Assembly (NCBI GenBank): GCA_035711805.1
Contig: DASTBV010000011.1
Coordinates: 62,001 to 126,000, forward strand
Reading direction: 5' to 3'
DNA from: Gp6-AA40 sp035711805
GTDB taxonomy: Bacteria > Acidobacteriota > Vicinamibacteria > Vicinamibacterales > UBA2999
Length of the DNA stretch: 64,000 nucleotides
Below the pieces are notes generated by a model. That model made no database searches. It had not been told where the DNA came from and saw nothing but the letters and a program-made list of their open reading frames with translations. The translations under genes were made by a program, and so were the position numbers. This document shows positions 33,820-45,856 of this stretch, in pieces. Numbering within the stretch: position 1 is the first letter of the stretch; every line of letters begins with the position of its first letter.

Positions 33820-34890
33820 TCAGGCGCCCGGCGTGGCCACACCGGCCTGCTGCCGCCGCTTCGTCAGCGCCTGGTTATACGCGCGCTCCAGCTCGGTATT
33901 GCGCCATTTGATATCCGCCTGCGCACGCAGTTGATCGAGGTACTTCTGCATCGCCGCGCGCGATTTGCCTTCGATGACACGCCGGCCGATGTCGCTGCGT
34001 GCCTCCTCGAAGGTGCGGCTTCTGCCTTCGGTGCGTGATTCAAGCTTCAGGAGCTGATATCCACGAGTCGTCCGGATCGTGTCGGCGAGATCGCCGACCT
34101 TCAGCTTGCCGAGCAGTTCCTGCAGCTGCGGCGCGAGCTCGTCCATGTGGATTGGCCCTATCAGCCCGCCATTTGCCTTCGAGGGCGAGCTGGACACTTC
34201 GGCGGCGAGTCTCGGGAAAGGTTCGCCCTTCAGGAGCCGCTGACGAACCTCCTCCGCCCGGGCCCGTGCCTGCTGGTCCTGCGCCGCGTTGAAGCCTTGA
34301 TCGGTCGAGGGCACCTCGATGAGGATTTCCCGGAGCATCACCTCCGACGGGGTCGTGAACTCAGCGCGGTGCGAGTCGAAGTACGTCCGCGCCTCTTCGT
34401 CGGTGACGCTGAGCTTCTGCGTGACTTCGGTGCTCTGCACCTGGTTGATCAGCATGTTCCGCTCGACGCTCCGCCGGAGATCGGCCAGCGTCATGCGTTC
34501 CTGCTTCAGCGCAGCCTGGAACTGCGCCTCGTCGGTCAGGTTGTTGGACTTCTTGATGCTTTCGACGATGTCTTTGAACTGCGCGTCGCCGAGGGCGTAA
34601 TTCAGCTCACGGCCGCGTTGAATCAGCAGGAGCTCATCCACAGCTTCAAGGATGAGGTCGGGAGTGATCTCCGCGATCGCCCGCTGCAGCTCGATACTTG
34701 CCGGGGTCACGTTGGCCAGCTCCGGCCGCCCGCGAAGCATCGCCAGCTGGCGATCCTCGAACTCCGTCTTCGAGACGATCTCGCCGTTCACCCTCACGAG
34801 CACCTGCTCGATGACCTGGGTGTGGACTGTCGACAGGCATCCAACGACGACGAACACTCCCGCGGCCGCGGCGATGAATCGGTGTCTCAT
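33820..34890 (-). CDS. Peptidyl-prolyl isomerase, SurA/PpiC-like
   Basis: A 356-residue secreted chaperone. A signal segment (about 1-22, with a Cys at residue 18 that may be a lipobox VVVGC) is followed by a SurA-type N-terminal helical domain starting VLVRVNGEIVSKTEF. A parvulin/PpiC domain follows at about 170-275 (VMLREILIEV ... GGLIGPIHMDELAPQL ... RTTRGYQLLKLE). It then has a C-terminal helix. It likely assists outer-membrane protein folding. The ATG overlaps the mfd stop by 4 nt (ATGA), linking it to the mfd operon. Confidence 0.9.
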   Translation of the reverse strand: MRHRFIAAAAGVFVVVGCLSTVHTQVIEQVLVRVNGEIVSKTEFEDRQLAMLRGRPELANVTPASIELQRAIAEITPDLILEAVDELLLIQRGRELNYALGDAQFKDIVESIKKSNNLTDEAQFQAALKQERMTLADLRRSVERNMLINQVQSTEVTQKLSVTDEEARTYFDSHRAEFTTPSEVMLREILIEVPSTDQGFNAAQDQQARARAEEVRQRLLKGEPFPRLAAEVSSSPSKANGGLIGPIHMDELAPQLQELLGKLKVGDLADTIRTTRGYQLLKLESRTEGRSRTFEEARSDIGRRVIEGKSRAAMQKYLDQLRAQADIKWRNTELERAYNQALTKRRQQAGVATPGA

Positions 34891-37800
34891 CTCAATTCCT
34901 TCGGACTCAATATGTTAAACAATTCTTCCAAGCGGCCGAAAACGCCTGTCTCGCCGCGCGGATCCTGCTCCGGCGTCCGCAGAATCTCCTCTTTCGAAAA
35001 CCCCGCCTGGACCTGTCCGGTCGTGGCCCGCGCTGTCCACCAGCTTGCTCCCTGCTCCCGCGAGCTGCGCTTCCGCGTGCCCGGTGGACCGGGGCTGCCG
35101 GATGCCTCGAGGTCCAGCTTCAGTGTTACCGGAGGCACCAGGGTAGCGCCAGGCCACCGAGTCACCAGATCGATCAGCCGGACCGGGTCGACCTTGCCGA
35201 CAGGCCTGAACTTAATGACGACGAACCGGCCCTCGCGGTCGACGCTTTCAACCCCAAGCCGGTCGGCCATGATCCGAAGACGCCCATAGTCGGCAAGGTT
35301 GAGCATCGCCGGCGGCGGCTCCCCGTAGCGGTCCCGGACGTCGGCCAGGACCGACTCGAGCTCCCGGTCGGTGCGGGCGGCGGCGACCTTCCGGTACACC
35401 ATCAACCGCTGATTCATGTCCGGCACGTAGCGCTCGTCGAGCTTCAGGTCGACGCGGAGATTCACCGTCGCCCGGACCTCGTCCTCGATCTCTTCGCCCT
35501 TCAGCTCGCGGACGGTCTCCTCGAGCAGCTTCATGTACATCTCGAAACCGACCGCATCGATGTGACCGCTCTGTTCGCCGCCAAGCAGATTGCCGGCTCC
35601 GCGAATCTCCAGATCGAGAGCCGCGACGCGGAAGCCGCTGCCGAGGTCGCTGAATTCACGGATCGCCGCCAGCCGCTTGCGGGCGACAGGCGAGAGCGAC
35701 TCCTGCGGCGGAATGAGCAGATAGGCATAGGCGGGACGATCCGATCGGCCGACGCGGCCGCGAAGCTGATACAACTGCGACAACCCGTAGCGATCGGCGC
35801 GGTTGATGATGATTGTGTTCGCGTTCGGAATGTCGAGCCCGTTCTCGACGATGGTGGTCGCCAGAAGCACGTCATACTGCCGATCGACGAATCCGAGCAT
35901 CGCGCGTTCGAGCTCCTCCTCTCCCAGCTGCCCGTGACCGACGACGACACGGGCCTCGGGAACGAGGCGTTGCACGAGGTGACCGATCGAGTAGATCGAT
36001 TCGACGCGGTTGTGCACGAAGTAGATCTGACCGCCGCGGGCGAGCTCGTTGCGAATCGCCCGCTCGATGACGGGCGCATCGAATTTGACGACGTTTGTCT
36101 GGATCGACAGCCGGTCTTTCGGTGGTGTCTCGATAATCGACATGTCGCGGATGCCGACGAGCGACATGTTGAGCGTGCGCGGGATTGGCGTCGCCGTCAT
36201 CGTCAGCACGTCGACCTTCTTGCGCATCTGCTTGATGCGCTCCTTGTGCGCAACGCCGAAGCGCTGCTCTTCGTCCACGACGAGCAGCCCCAGATCCTTG
36301 AATTGCACGTCCTTCGACAGGAGGCGGTGGGTCCCGACGATGACGTCGACCTTGCCGGCGCTGAGATTGTCGAGAATCTGCTTCGTCTCCTGCCTGGTGC
36401 GGAAACGGCTGACCATGTCGATGGTGAGGGGGAACCCGGCGAAGCGATCGCGCAGCGTCTTCTCGTGCTGGAACGCGAGAACGGTCGTCGGCGCGAGAAA
36501 CGCCACCTGCTTGCCGTCCATGACCGCCTTGAACGCGGCGCGCATCGCAACCTCGGTCTTGCCGTAGCCGACATCGCCGCACAGAAGACGGTCCATCGGC
36601 GTCGGCGATTCCATATCGCGTTTGATGTCGGCGATCGCCGTCGCCTGATCGGGCGTCAGCTCGTACGGGAACGCGCTCTCGAATTCCTCCTGCCAGTGGG
36701 TGTCGGGGGCGAAGGCGTGGCCCGCCACGGCGCGCCGCTGCGCGTAGAGCTTGAGCAGTTCCTCCGCCATGTCGCGCATCGCTTTCTTGACGCGCGTCTT
36801 GGCTTTCTCCCACGTGGTTCCGCCGAGTCGATCGAGGGCGGGCCGCGTGCCGCCCGTGTACTTCTGGATGAGATCCAGGCGCTCCACCGGAACGAAGAGC
36901 TTGTCGTCGCCGTGATAACGGATTTCGAGGAACTCCTGCACGTCGGCCGCGGATCCGGCAACCGGACGGCTGACCGTCCCGAGCTGCTTCAGGCCGACGA
37001 ATTCCCCGATGCCGTGATCGACGTGGACGATCAGATCGCCGACCTTCAGGTCGCGCAGGTCGGAGAGGAAGGTCTTGGCGAGATTGCGCCGCTTTTCGGT
37101 CGGACGGCGCTCCTCCTCGAAAACGTCCGTCTCGACGTAGATTTGCAGCGCACCGTCGGCAAGGCGGAAGCCGCGGGACAGCGAGCCGACGGCTACCAGC
37201 ACGGCGGCCGCGTGGACGTCTTCCGCGCGCTCGACGGGAACCGCCACGATCTCGTACTCCTGAAGAATCTCGACCGTGCGTTCGGCGCGGCCGGGGCTGT
37301 CGGCAACGAACAGCACCGTGTCACCGCGTTCACGCGCCTGGCGGAGGTCGGCGATCCAGTCGCCGGCGCGGCCGCGGAATTCGAGCGCCGGCTGACAGGA
37401 GACGTGGCGGACCTGCGGCGCCCCGGCCTCCTGGTCACCGTCTTCAATCGCCAGCTCTTCGAGCCGATGCGCGGAGACGATTCGAGGTTCGATCGCATCC
37501 CAGGTCGTAAACGCCCGATCGGGCGGTGCGGCGGCGACGTGACCGCGGGCGCGAGCGTCTTCGTAGCTGTTGTCGAGCTGCTCGCGAAGCTTCCGTGTCT
37601 GCTGCTCCACCTGTTCGCGTTCGGACACGATGACCCGCGCGCCATGTGCCAGCGACAGAAAGTCGAGAATCGACACCCGCTCGTCCTCGTCTTCGAACCA
37701 CTCGCGCACGGGAACAATCGACACCTGGTCGACGGCCCCGGTCGATCGTTGTGTCGTCGGATCGAACCGGCGCAGGGTTTCGACCATGTCGCCGACGAAC

Positions 37801-38414
37801 TCGAGCCGGACCGGCTCGACGTCGTTTGCCGGAAACACGTCGAGGATTCCGCCGCGGACCGCGAAGGATCCATGCTCGTCAACGGGATCGGCGTGGGTGA
37901 AACCGGCGTCGACGAGCAGGTCGGCAAGCGTCTGCGGGTCGATCTCCGTGCCTGATCTGATTTCGATGGCCGCGCGGAGCAGGCGCTCGGGCGGGCTGAC
38001 CATCGGGAGCATGGCACCGGCCGACGCGACGACCAGCCGTGCCGTGCCGGCGGCGGCTTCGGCCAGCGCGCGCGCGCGCGCGGCCGCGACCCGGAAATGC
38101 GGCGACATCCCGCGATAGGGATCAACCTGCAGAGACGGTAGCGGGACCACCGCTCGCTCGGTGGCCTCCTCTGACGCGCCTTCCAGCGCCGAATAGAAAA
38201 AGCGCGCGTCCGCCGTGAGCTGTTCGAGGTCCCGGTCGGCCGGAGCGATGAGCAGCGTGGTCCCGCCGTGCGCCCGGACAGCCACCACGGCGGCCAGTGC
38301 CTTCGCGGCCGGGGTCAGACCTGCGATCACACCACCTGAGGCATCGAGACCAGCGCGGCCGGCAGATCGGCTGAAAAGGGCGCGGAGCGTGAGAGATGGG
38401 GTCGCAGTTGGCAT
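34887..38414 (-). CDS. mfd: Transcription-repair coupling factor Mfd
   Basis: An 1175-residue SF2 translocase that removes stalled RNA polymerase from lesions and recruits UvrABC. The N-terminal UvrB-homology part is about 20-470. The RNAP-interaction domain is about 490-560 (GDLIVHVDHGIGEFVGL). The helicase core has LLCGDVGYGKTEVA (Walker A), VVDEEQRFG (DEEQ box), TMTATPIPRTL, and VENGLDIPNANTIIINRADRYGLSQLYQLRGRVGR. A C-terminal TRCF domain closes it. The ATG at 38414 is chosen; the frame is open to 38468 but without a family match. Size and motif order are normal. Confidence 0.97.
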   Translation of the reverse strand: MPTATPSLTLRALFSRSAGRAGLDASGGVIAGLTPAAKALAAVVAVRAHGGTTLLIAPADRDLEQLTADARFFYSALEGASEEATERAVVPLPSLQVDPYRGMSPHFRVAAARARALAEAAAGTARLVVASAGAMLPMVSPPERLLRAAIEIRSGTEIDPQTLADLLVDAGFTHADPVDEHGSFAVRGGILDVFPANDVEPVRLEFVGDMVETLRRFDPTTQRSTGAVDQVSIVPVREWFEDEDERVSILDFLSLAHGARVIVSEREQVEQQTRKLREQLDNSYEDARARGHVAAAPPDRAFTTWDAIEPRIVSAHRLEELAIEDGDQEAGAPQVRHVSCQPALEFRGRAGDWIADLRQARERGDTVLFVADSPGRAERTVEILQEYEIVAVPVERAEDVHAAAVLVAVGSLSRGFRLADGALQIYVETDVFEEERRPTEKRRNLAKTFLSDLRDLKVGDLIVHVDHGIGEFVGLKQLGTVSRPVAGSAADVQEFLEIRYHGDDKLFVPVERLDLIQKYTGGTRPALDRLGGTTWEKAKTRVKKAMRDMAEELLKLYAQRRAVAGHAFAPDTHWQEEFESAFPYELTPDQATAIADIKRDMESPTPMDRLLCGDVGYGKTEVAMRAAFKAVMDGKQVAFLAPTTVLAFQHEKTLRDRFAGFPLTIDMVSRFRTRQETKQILDNLSAGKVDVIVGTHRLLSKDVQFKDLGLLVVDEEQRFGVAHKERIKQMRKKVDVLTMTATPIPRTLNMSLVGIRDMSIIETPPKDRLSIQTNVVKFDAPVIERAIRNELARGGQIYFVHNRVESIYSIGHLVQRLVPEARVVVGHGQLGEEELERAMLGFVDRQYDVLLATTIVENGLDIPNANTIIINRADRYGLSQLYQLRGRVGRSDRPAYAYLLIPPQESLSPVARKRLAAIREFSDLGSGFRVAALDLEIRGAGNLLGGEQSGHIDAVGFEMYMKLLEETVRELKGEEIEDEVRATVNLRVDLKLDERYVPDMNQRLMVYRKVAAARTDRELESVLADVRDRYGEPPPAMLNLADYGRLRIMADRLGVESVDREGRFVVIKFRPVGKVDPVRLIDLVTRWPGATLVPPVTLKLDLEASGSPGPPGTRKRSSREQGASWWTARATTGQVQAGFSKEEILRTPEQDPRGETGVFGRLEELFNILSPKELR

Positions 38415-38496
38415 GTACGTACAAGCGGCCCGCTCCGGCACGGGTGCCGGGCGGGTGCTTCTCTTCATTGTCCCACCGCGTCAACCCCGGCGGCTG

Positions 38497-38982
38497 TCAG
38501 CGGCGGCCGTGAACCCGGCGGATCAACTCGGTCGTCGAATATCCCTGCGCCAGGTCGATGCGCGCCACGCGTCCACCGCGCGCTTCGACGACATCCCGTC
38601 CCACGATATCCGTCGGCGCCCAGTCGGCTCCCTTGACGAGCACGTCCGGCTGGATCGTCCCGATTACCTGGTGCGGTGTGTCCTCGTCGAAGAGCACTGC
38701 CGCATCGACCGAGGAGAGCGCAAGCAGGACTTCGGCACGTTCGCGATCCGGATTGAGCGGACGGCCCGGTCCCTTGTTCGCTCGGACAGATCGATCGGAG
38801 TTGACGGCGACGATCAGGATGTCTCCCAGGCGCCGTGCCGCCTCGAGGTATCGCACGTGCCCGGGATGCAGCAGGTCGAACACGCCGTTGGTCAACACAA
38901 CCCGCCCGCCGCGCGCCTGCACCGAGCGGGCGAGTGTCCGCGCGTCGGCAGAGGTCGACAGCGGTCTTCCTGCCGTTCTCAT
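38497..38982 (-). CDS. hldE: D-glycero-beta-D-manno-heptose 1-phosphate adenylyltransferase
   Basis: A 161-residue stand-alone nucleotidyltransferase domain (RfaE2/HldC type) making ADP-heptose from heptose 1-phosphate and ATP. TNGVFDLLHPGHVRYLEAAR carries the HxGH nucleotidyltransferase motif; NSDRSVRANKGPGRPL and the LVKGADW segment are typical. The kinase half of HldE is missing here, so a separate kinase gene is expected elsewhere. It lies 82 bp upstream of mfd in transcription order and 27 bp after atpC, in the same direction. With gmhA it supports a heptose-LPS pathway. The symbol hldE is used for the domain homology only. Confidence 0.9.
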   Translation of the reverse strand: MRTAGRPLSTSADARTLARSVQARGGRVVLTNGVFDLLHPGHVRYLEAARRLGDILIVAVNSDRSVRANKGPGRPLNPDRERAEVLLALSSVDAAVLFDEDTPHQVIGTIQPDVLVKGADWAPTDIVGRDVVEARGGRVARIDLAQGYSTTELIRRVHGRR

Positions 38983-39009
38983 GGACGTGGCAAAGCCCGG
39001 AAGTATCCG

Positions 39010-39432
39010 TTACGCGCGCGTGCGGGCTCGCGCCGCCACCTGCAGACGAATCAGCGACTTCATCATCGCGATGCGGGCGCGTTCGAAGTCGATGTCGGTT
39101 TGTGGCTGTGCGATACGTTCCTCGGCACGCGTCCGGGCGGCCTCTGCGCGCGGCACGTCGATGTCCTCGGGACGCTCGGCGATCTGGGCGAGGACCGTGA
39201 CCCGGTCCGGAAGCACCTCCGCAAACCCGAACGCGACGGCCAGGTACCGCTTCTCCTGGCCGACCCGGTACCACAGCTCGCCAACCTGCAGCGTGGCCAG
39301 CAGCGGTGTGTGTCCGGGAAGCACGCCGAAGTAGCCTTCGGCGCCCGGCAGCTGGACTTCATCCACCTGCTCGCTGACGAGCAGACGTTCCGGGGTGACG
39401 ACTTGCAGCGTCAGTTTCGTCGGCAGCGCCAT
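39010..39432 (-). CDS. atpC: ATP synthase F1 subunit epsilon
   Basis: A 140-residue epsilon subunit: beta-sandwich N-domain (LTLQVVTPERLLVSEQVDEVQLPGAEG, FGVLPGHTPLL) followed by the helical hairpin C-domain. It couples the F1 rotor to Fo and modulates ATP hydrolysis. It follows atpD by 4 bp in the ATP synthase operon, read on the minus strand. Confidence 0.96.
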   Translation of the reverse strand: MALPTKLTLQVVTPERLLVSEQVDEVQLPGAEGYFGVLPGHTPLLATLQVGELWYRVGQEKRYLAVAFGFAEVLPDRVTVLAQIAERPEDIDVPRAEAARTRAEERIAQPQTDIDFERARIAMMKSLIRLQVAARARTRA

Positions 39433-39436
39433 GTGG

Positions 39437-40891
<1,455 letters not shown>

Positions 40892-40904
40892 AACTTGATC
40901 CTGG

Positions 40905-40981
40905 AAGGCCGAAGGGCCTAGGCCGACGGCCTAAGCTTCGTCCTTCTTCTCATCGGCCATGGGCCTTAGCCCTTCGGCCTT
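40905..40981. repeat. Palindromic intergenic element between atpG and atpD
   Basis: The 88-bp spacer is largely palindromic. AAGGCCGAAGGGC (40905-40917) is repeated perfectly inverted as GCCCTTCGGCCTT (40969-40981), a 13-bp stem. Inside are GGCCTAGGCC (40915-40924) and TAGGCCGACGGCCTA (40919-40933, 7-bp arms). The outer right arm includes the atpG stop codon. Such structures inside operons often stabilise mRNA segments or tune the ratio of subunits. It may be one copy of a dispersed family. Confidence 0.75.
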
Positions 40982-41843
40982 ATGTCGCTGCCGCACCCGA
41001 CACGACCTCGATGATTTCGCGCGTAATCGCCGCCTGACGCACCTTGTTCATGTAGAGCGTCAGGTTCTCGATCATCTCCGCCGAATTGCGCGTCGCGGAG
41101 TCCATGGCGGTCATCTGGGCGGCGAAGAATGCCGCGTTCGATTCGAGCAGCGCCCGGTAGACCTGCACCTGCACGTGGCGCGGCAACAAGTCCTGGAAAA
41201 TCCTCTGCGGCTCGGGCTCGTACAGATAATCCACGGACGCGGCGCCCGCGGCGCTGCCGTCGAGTCGCGGAATCGGCAGCAGACGCTCGACGACAATGCG
41301 CTGCGACATCACCGACTTGAACTCGTTGTAGACGAGGTACACGCTCGACGCGTTACCTGACGTGAACTCGTCGATCGCCACGTCGGCGATGGCCTTCGCG
41401 TCGTTGAACGACAGCCGCTGGAAGATCCCGACGGCCTCATGGCGGACGTCGAACCCGCGGCGGCGGAAGAAGTCGCGGCCCTTGCGTCCGATCAGCCCGA
41501 GCGCCACCTGGCGGTCGCGCCCTTCGTTCACGATGAACTGACCCGCGGCCTTGATGACATTCGAATTGAAGCTGCCGCTCAGGCCGCGGTCGCCCGTAAT
41601 CACGATCAGCAGCGGACGCCCGTCGGCGGACGGCTGGCGCAGCAGCGGGTGCATTTCCTGCTCGATGCTGCCAACGAGCCCGTTCAGCACGCGCAGCATC
41701 AGCTGCGCGAACGGCCGCGCGGCGACGATTCGATCCTGCGCCCGCTTCAGCCGCGAGGCAGCGATCATCTTCATCGCCTTCGTGATCTGCTGCGTCGACT
41801 TCACCGCACGGATGCGGCGACGCAGGTCAATCAGAGAGGGCAT
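40980..41843 (-). CDS. atpG: ATP synthase F1 subunit gamma
   Basis: A 287-residue rotor shaft subunit. The N-terminus MPSLIDLRRRIRAVKSTQQITKAMKMIAASRL and the C-terminus ATRNSAEMIENLTLYMNKVRQAAITREIIEVV are the two long helices of the central stalk. ITGDRGLSGSFNSN is the conserved central strand. It starts directly after the atpA stop and ends with TAA inside the palindromic spacer. Confidence 0.97.
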   Translation of the reverse strand: MPSLIDLRRRIRAVKSTQQITKAMKMIAASRLKRAQDRIVAARPFAQLMLRVLNGLVGSIEQEMHPLLRQPSADGRPLLIVITGDRGLSGSFNSNVIKAAGQFIVNEGRDRQVALGLIGRKGRDFFRRRGFDVRHEAVGIFQRLSFNDAKAIADVAIDEFTSGNASSVYLVYNEFKSVMSQRIVVERLLPIPRLDGSAAGAASVDYLYEPEPQRIFQDLLPRHVQVQVYRALLESNAAFFAAQMTAMDSATRNSAEMIENLTLYMNKVRQAAITREIIEVVSGAAAT

Positions 41844-43376
<1,533 letters not shown>

Positions 43377-43427
43377 CTGCAATCCTCGACGGTTCCGCCT
43401 GCGCCTCTCCAGGCTGGCGGCACCGCC

Positions 43428-43973
43428 CTACTGCGAGTCTCTCAACCGCTGCTGCAGCGCCGCGAGCTGCGTGGCAACGCTGCCGTCATACACCGTGCTT
43501 CCGATTCGGGTCACCATCCCGCCGATGAGCGCCGGATCCACCTTCGTCGTCAGCGTGACGGTTCGTCCGATCGACGCGCCAAGCCGCCCCTGCAGTTGCG
43601 CCACCCGTTCCGGCGCCAGCGGTGCCGCCGTGGTGACCTCGGCCTGAACAACCTTCAGGTGCTCCATCACGCGCTCGTGAAATACCGCCACCAGGTCGGG
43701 CAGCAGGTCGAGTCGATCGCGTTCCGCCAGCAGGAGGAGCAGCTTTCGCACCGGGCTCGATGGCCGCTGCCGCTCGAGGAGCTGGTCGACGACGGCGCGC
43801 TTGCGGGCAGCCGGCACCGCCGGACTTGCGAGGGCCAGACGCAGATCGGCATGCGCGCTTACCAGATCGGAAAAGGCCGTCAGCTCTTTTTCCGCCTGCT
43901 CCGGGGTGGCTTCGGTAATCGCGACGTCGAACAGCGCCTTGGCGTATCGCGCTGCGGAAGCTCGCGTGCTCAT
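43428..43973 (-). CDS. atpH: ATP synthase F1 subunit delta
   Basis: A 181-residue peripheral stalk subunit that links F1 to the b dimer. The N-terminal helical domain starts STRASAARYAKALFDVAI, and the C-terminal domain has PLAPERVAQLQGRLGASIG and VDPALIGGMVTRIGSTVYDGSV. It is the first gene of the ATP synthase operon here; the usual atpI-B-E-F genes for the Fo sector are not upstream, where parB follows instead. Confidence 0.95.
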   Translation of the reverse strand: MSTRASAARYAKALFDVAITEATPEQAEKELTAFSDLVSAHADLRLALASPAVPAARKRAVVDQLLERQRPSSPVRKLLLLLAERDRLDLLPDLVAVFHERVMEHLKVVQAEVTTAAPLAPERVAQLQGRLGASIGRTVTLTTKVDPALIGGMVTRIGSTVYDGSVATQLAALQQRLRDSQ

Positions 43974-44049
43974 GTTTCTCGGTGTGTGTCTGCGAAGAAC
44001 GTCAGATGACGAGCTTGTACCTCAAAGGCACAAGCAATCGTTTATACCA

Positions 44050-44079
44050 CGGAAAATGGGGGGTCTGATCCCCAAAAAC
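44050..44079 (-). terminator. Hairpin downstream of parB, possible terminator
   Basis: Between parB and atpH the minus strand reads, after the parB stop, a T5 run and then GGGG-ATCAGA-CCCC followed by CCATTTT. The T runs lie on both sides of the stem, so it could serve either way, but it is a weaker intrinsic terminator than the one at 5268-5301. It could separate the parAB and atp transcripts. Confidence 0.4.
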
Positions 44080-44080
44080 C

Positions 44081-44941
44081 CTATTTCGAGGCGGTCAGCA
44101 GTGCGTAAATCCGGTTTAGCTCGTTTTCCGAGCCGAAATCGATCTGGATGACGCCCCCGCCCTTCCGCCGGATGATCCGGACCCTGGCGCCAAGCGCAAA
44201 CCGCATCCGGTCCTCAGCCGCCCGGGTATGGACATCGGCCTTCGGCTCCGCGGGCGTCGCCGCGCGGTCCCTGGCTGGCTCGCCGAGCTTCTTGATCAGG
44301 AGTTCCGTGTCGCGGACGGACAGGCCGCGCGAAATCACCTCTCGCGCCGCATGGCGTTGCGCCGGCGCATCCGTGAGCGCAAGGAGGGCACGCGCATGCC
44401 CCATCGACAGGGCGCCGGCGGCGAGATCGGCACGCACCTCGTCCGGAAGCTTGAGCAGCCGCATGAAGTTCGCAACGGAACTGCGGTCCTTCCCCACTGC
44501 GGCCGCGATCTGATCCTGCGTCAGGCCAAACTCGTCTGCGAGCCGTCGATACGCGAGCGCTTCGTCAACCGCATTGAGGTTCTCGCGCTGAATGTTTTCG
44601 ATGAGGGCGAGCTCCAGCAGTTCCTTGCCATCCGAAACGTCGCGCACGACGACGGGGACCTTGTGCAGGCCGGCGCGCTGCGCCGCGCGCCAGCGGCGTT
44701 CGCCGGCGATGATGCGATAGGTCGTGCCGGTGCGGCGGACCAGGATCGGCTGGATGATGCCGTTCGCCTTGATCGAGTCCGCCAGCTCCTGCAGCCGGGC
44801 ATCGTCCATCTGCACGCGCGGCTGCAGATCGTTCGGCGCCAGCAAATCGATGTCGACCTCCAGCACGCCTGCACGCGGCTCGGGCGCGTCGGGGATGAGG
44901 GCGCTGAGTCCTTTGCCGAGAGCGGGGCGGCGGTCGATCAT
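44081..44941 (-). CDS. parB: Chromosome-partitioning protein ParB
   Basis: A 286-residue CTP-dependent DNA clamp that loads at parS and spreads. The N-terminus RRPALGKGLSALIPD is typical. The CTP-binding/ParB-Srx domain is about 27-120 (QPRVQMDD, GIIQPILVRR, IAGERRWRAAQRAGL). The HTH domain is LADEFGLTQDQIAAAVGKDRSSVANFMRLLKLP. A C-terminal dimerisation domain ends the protein. It is downstream of parA in the minus-strand operon, with a good parS candidate about 900 bp upstream in the rsmG 3' end. Confidence 0.97.
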   Translation of the reverse strand: MIDRRPALGKGLSALIPDAPEPRAGVLEVDIDLLAPNDLQPRVQMDDARLQELADSIKANGIIQPILVRRTGTTYRIIAGERRWRAAQRAGLHKVPVVVRDVSDGKELLELALIENIQRENLNAVDEALAYRRLADEFGLTQDQIAAAVGKDRSSVANFMRLLKLPDEVRADLAAGALSMGHARALLALTDAPAQRHAAREVISRGLSVRDTELLIKKLGEPARDRAATPAEPKADVHTRAAEDRMRFALGARVRIIRRKGGGVIQIDFGSENELNRIYALLTASK

Positions 44942-44967
44942 CAGATCATCTCCGTGAAAGTGATCGG

Positions 44968-45768
44968 TCAGGCGGCGCGGCGCGCGAGCATCTCTTTCGC
45001 GAGGGCGACATAGGCAGCGGCGCCGCGCGACTTGACGTCGTACAGAACGGCCGGAACGCCATGGCTCGGCGCCTCGCCGAGACGGACGTTGCGAGGAATG
45101 ATGGTGTTGAACACCTTGTCCTTGAAGAACTCCCGCACGTCGCGGGCGACGAGCTGACCCAGATTGGTGCGGTCGTCGTACATCGTCAGCAGCACGCCTT
45201 CGATGTCGAGCCCGGGATTGAGCGCGGTGCGCACGAGCCGCATGGTGCCCACGAGATCGGCGAGCCCCTCGAGCGCGAAGTACTCACAGTGGAGCGGTAT
45301 CAGCACGGCATCCGCCGCAACGAGCGCATTCAGCGTCAGCAAACCGAGCGACGGCGGACAGTCGATGAAGATGTCGTCGAACTGACCACGGAGGACGCCG
45401 ACGATTCGCTTGAGACGATGCTCGCGCGCAAGCATCGGTACGAGCTCGATTTCAGCGCCAGTGAGGTTGCGGTCGGCGGGAATGGCGAAGAGGTTCTCGA
45501 CGCGCGTCGGGATCACGAACGACTCCGGATCGGCGTCCGTCATCAGCGCCTCGTAGACCGTGCCCGCGTCGGCTTTCGAGCCTTTCAGTCCCACGCCGCT
45601 GGTGAGGTTGCCCTGGGGATCGACGTCGATCAGGAGGACGCGCCGGCCGGACAGGGCGATCGAGGTTGCCAGGTTGATGGCCGTGGTGGTCTTGCCGACA
45701 CCCCCCTTCTGGTTGGCGACGGCGATGATGCGAGCATTCCGGCTTCCGCCTCGCGATTCTTCTGTCAT
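44968..45768 (-). CDS. parA: Chromosome-partitioning ATPase ParA/Soj
   Basis: A 266-residue deviant-Walker ATPase that segregates chromosomes with ParB. ANQKGGVGKTTTAINLA is the deviant Walker A; FIDCPPSLG is Walker B. MYDDRTNLGQLVARDVREFF and NVRLGEAPSHG are the usual later motifs. The ATG at 45768 is chosen: it begins the conserved N-terminus, and the open frame to 45867 would overlap the rsmG stop and parS. It is 26 bp before parB. Confidence 0.97.
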   Translation of the reverse strand: MTEESRGGSRNARIIAVANQKGGVGKTTTAINLATSIALSGRRVLLIDVDPQGNLTSGVGLKGSKADAGTVYEALMTDADPESFVIPTRVENLFAIPADRNLTGAEIELVPMLAREHRLKRIVGVLRGQFDDIFIDCPPSLGLLTLNALVAADAVLIPLHCEYFALEGLADLVGTMRLVRTALNPGLDIEGVLLTMYDDRTNLGQLVARDVREFFKDKVFNTIIPRNVRLGEAPSHGVPAVLYDVKSRGAAAYVALAKEMLARRAA

Positions 45769-45856
45769 CTGGCCAATATTTATGACTTCTGACCCTTGTG
45801 GTGCTTCGAATGTAGTACTTCGAAGGATCTTCGTCAAGCGGAAAGGCTTTCGTGGG

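Noticed and set aside
36806..36821. Second parS-like site (CACGTG core in mfd)
   Set aside because: Only about 11 of 16 positions match and the palindrome is broken.
35562..37955. 797-residue open frame antisense to mfd (and similar frames antisense to gyrA, gyrB, pcrA, the M1 peptidase and the 7.5-9.3 kb genes)
   Set aside because: These follow from GC-rich codon use; they contain no domain, are full of His/Asp/Arg/Val runs and lie opposite well-supported conserved genes.
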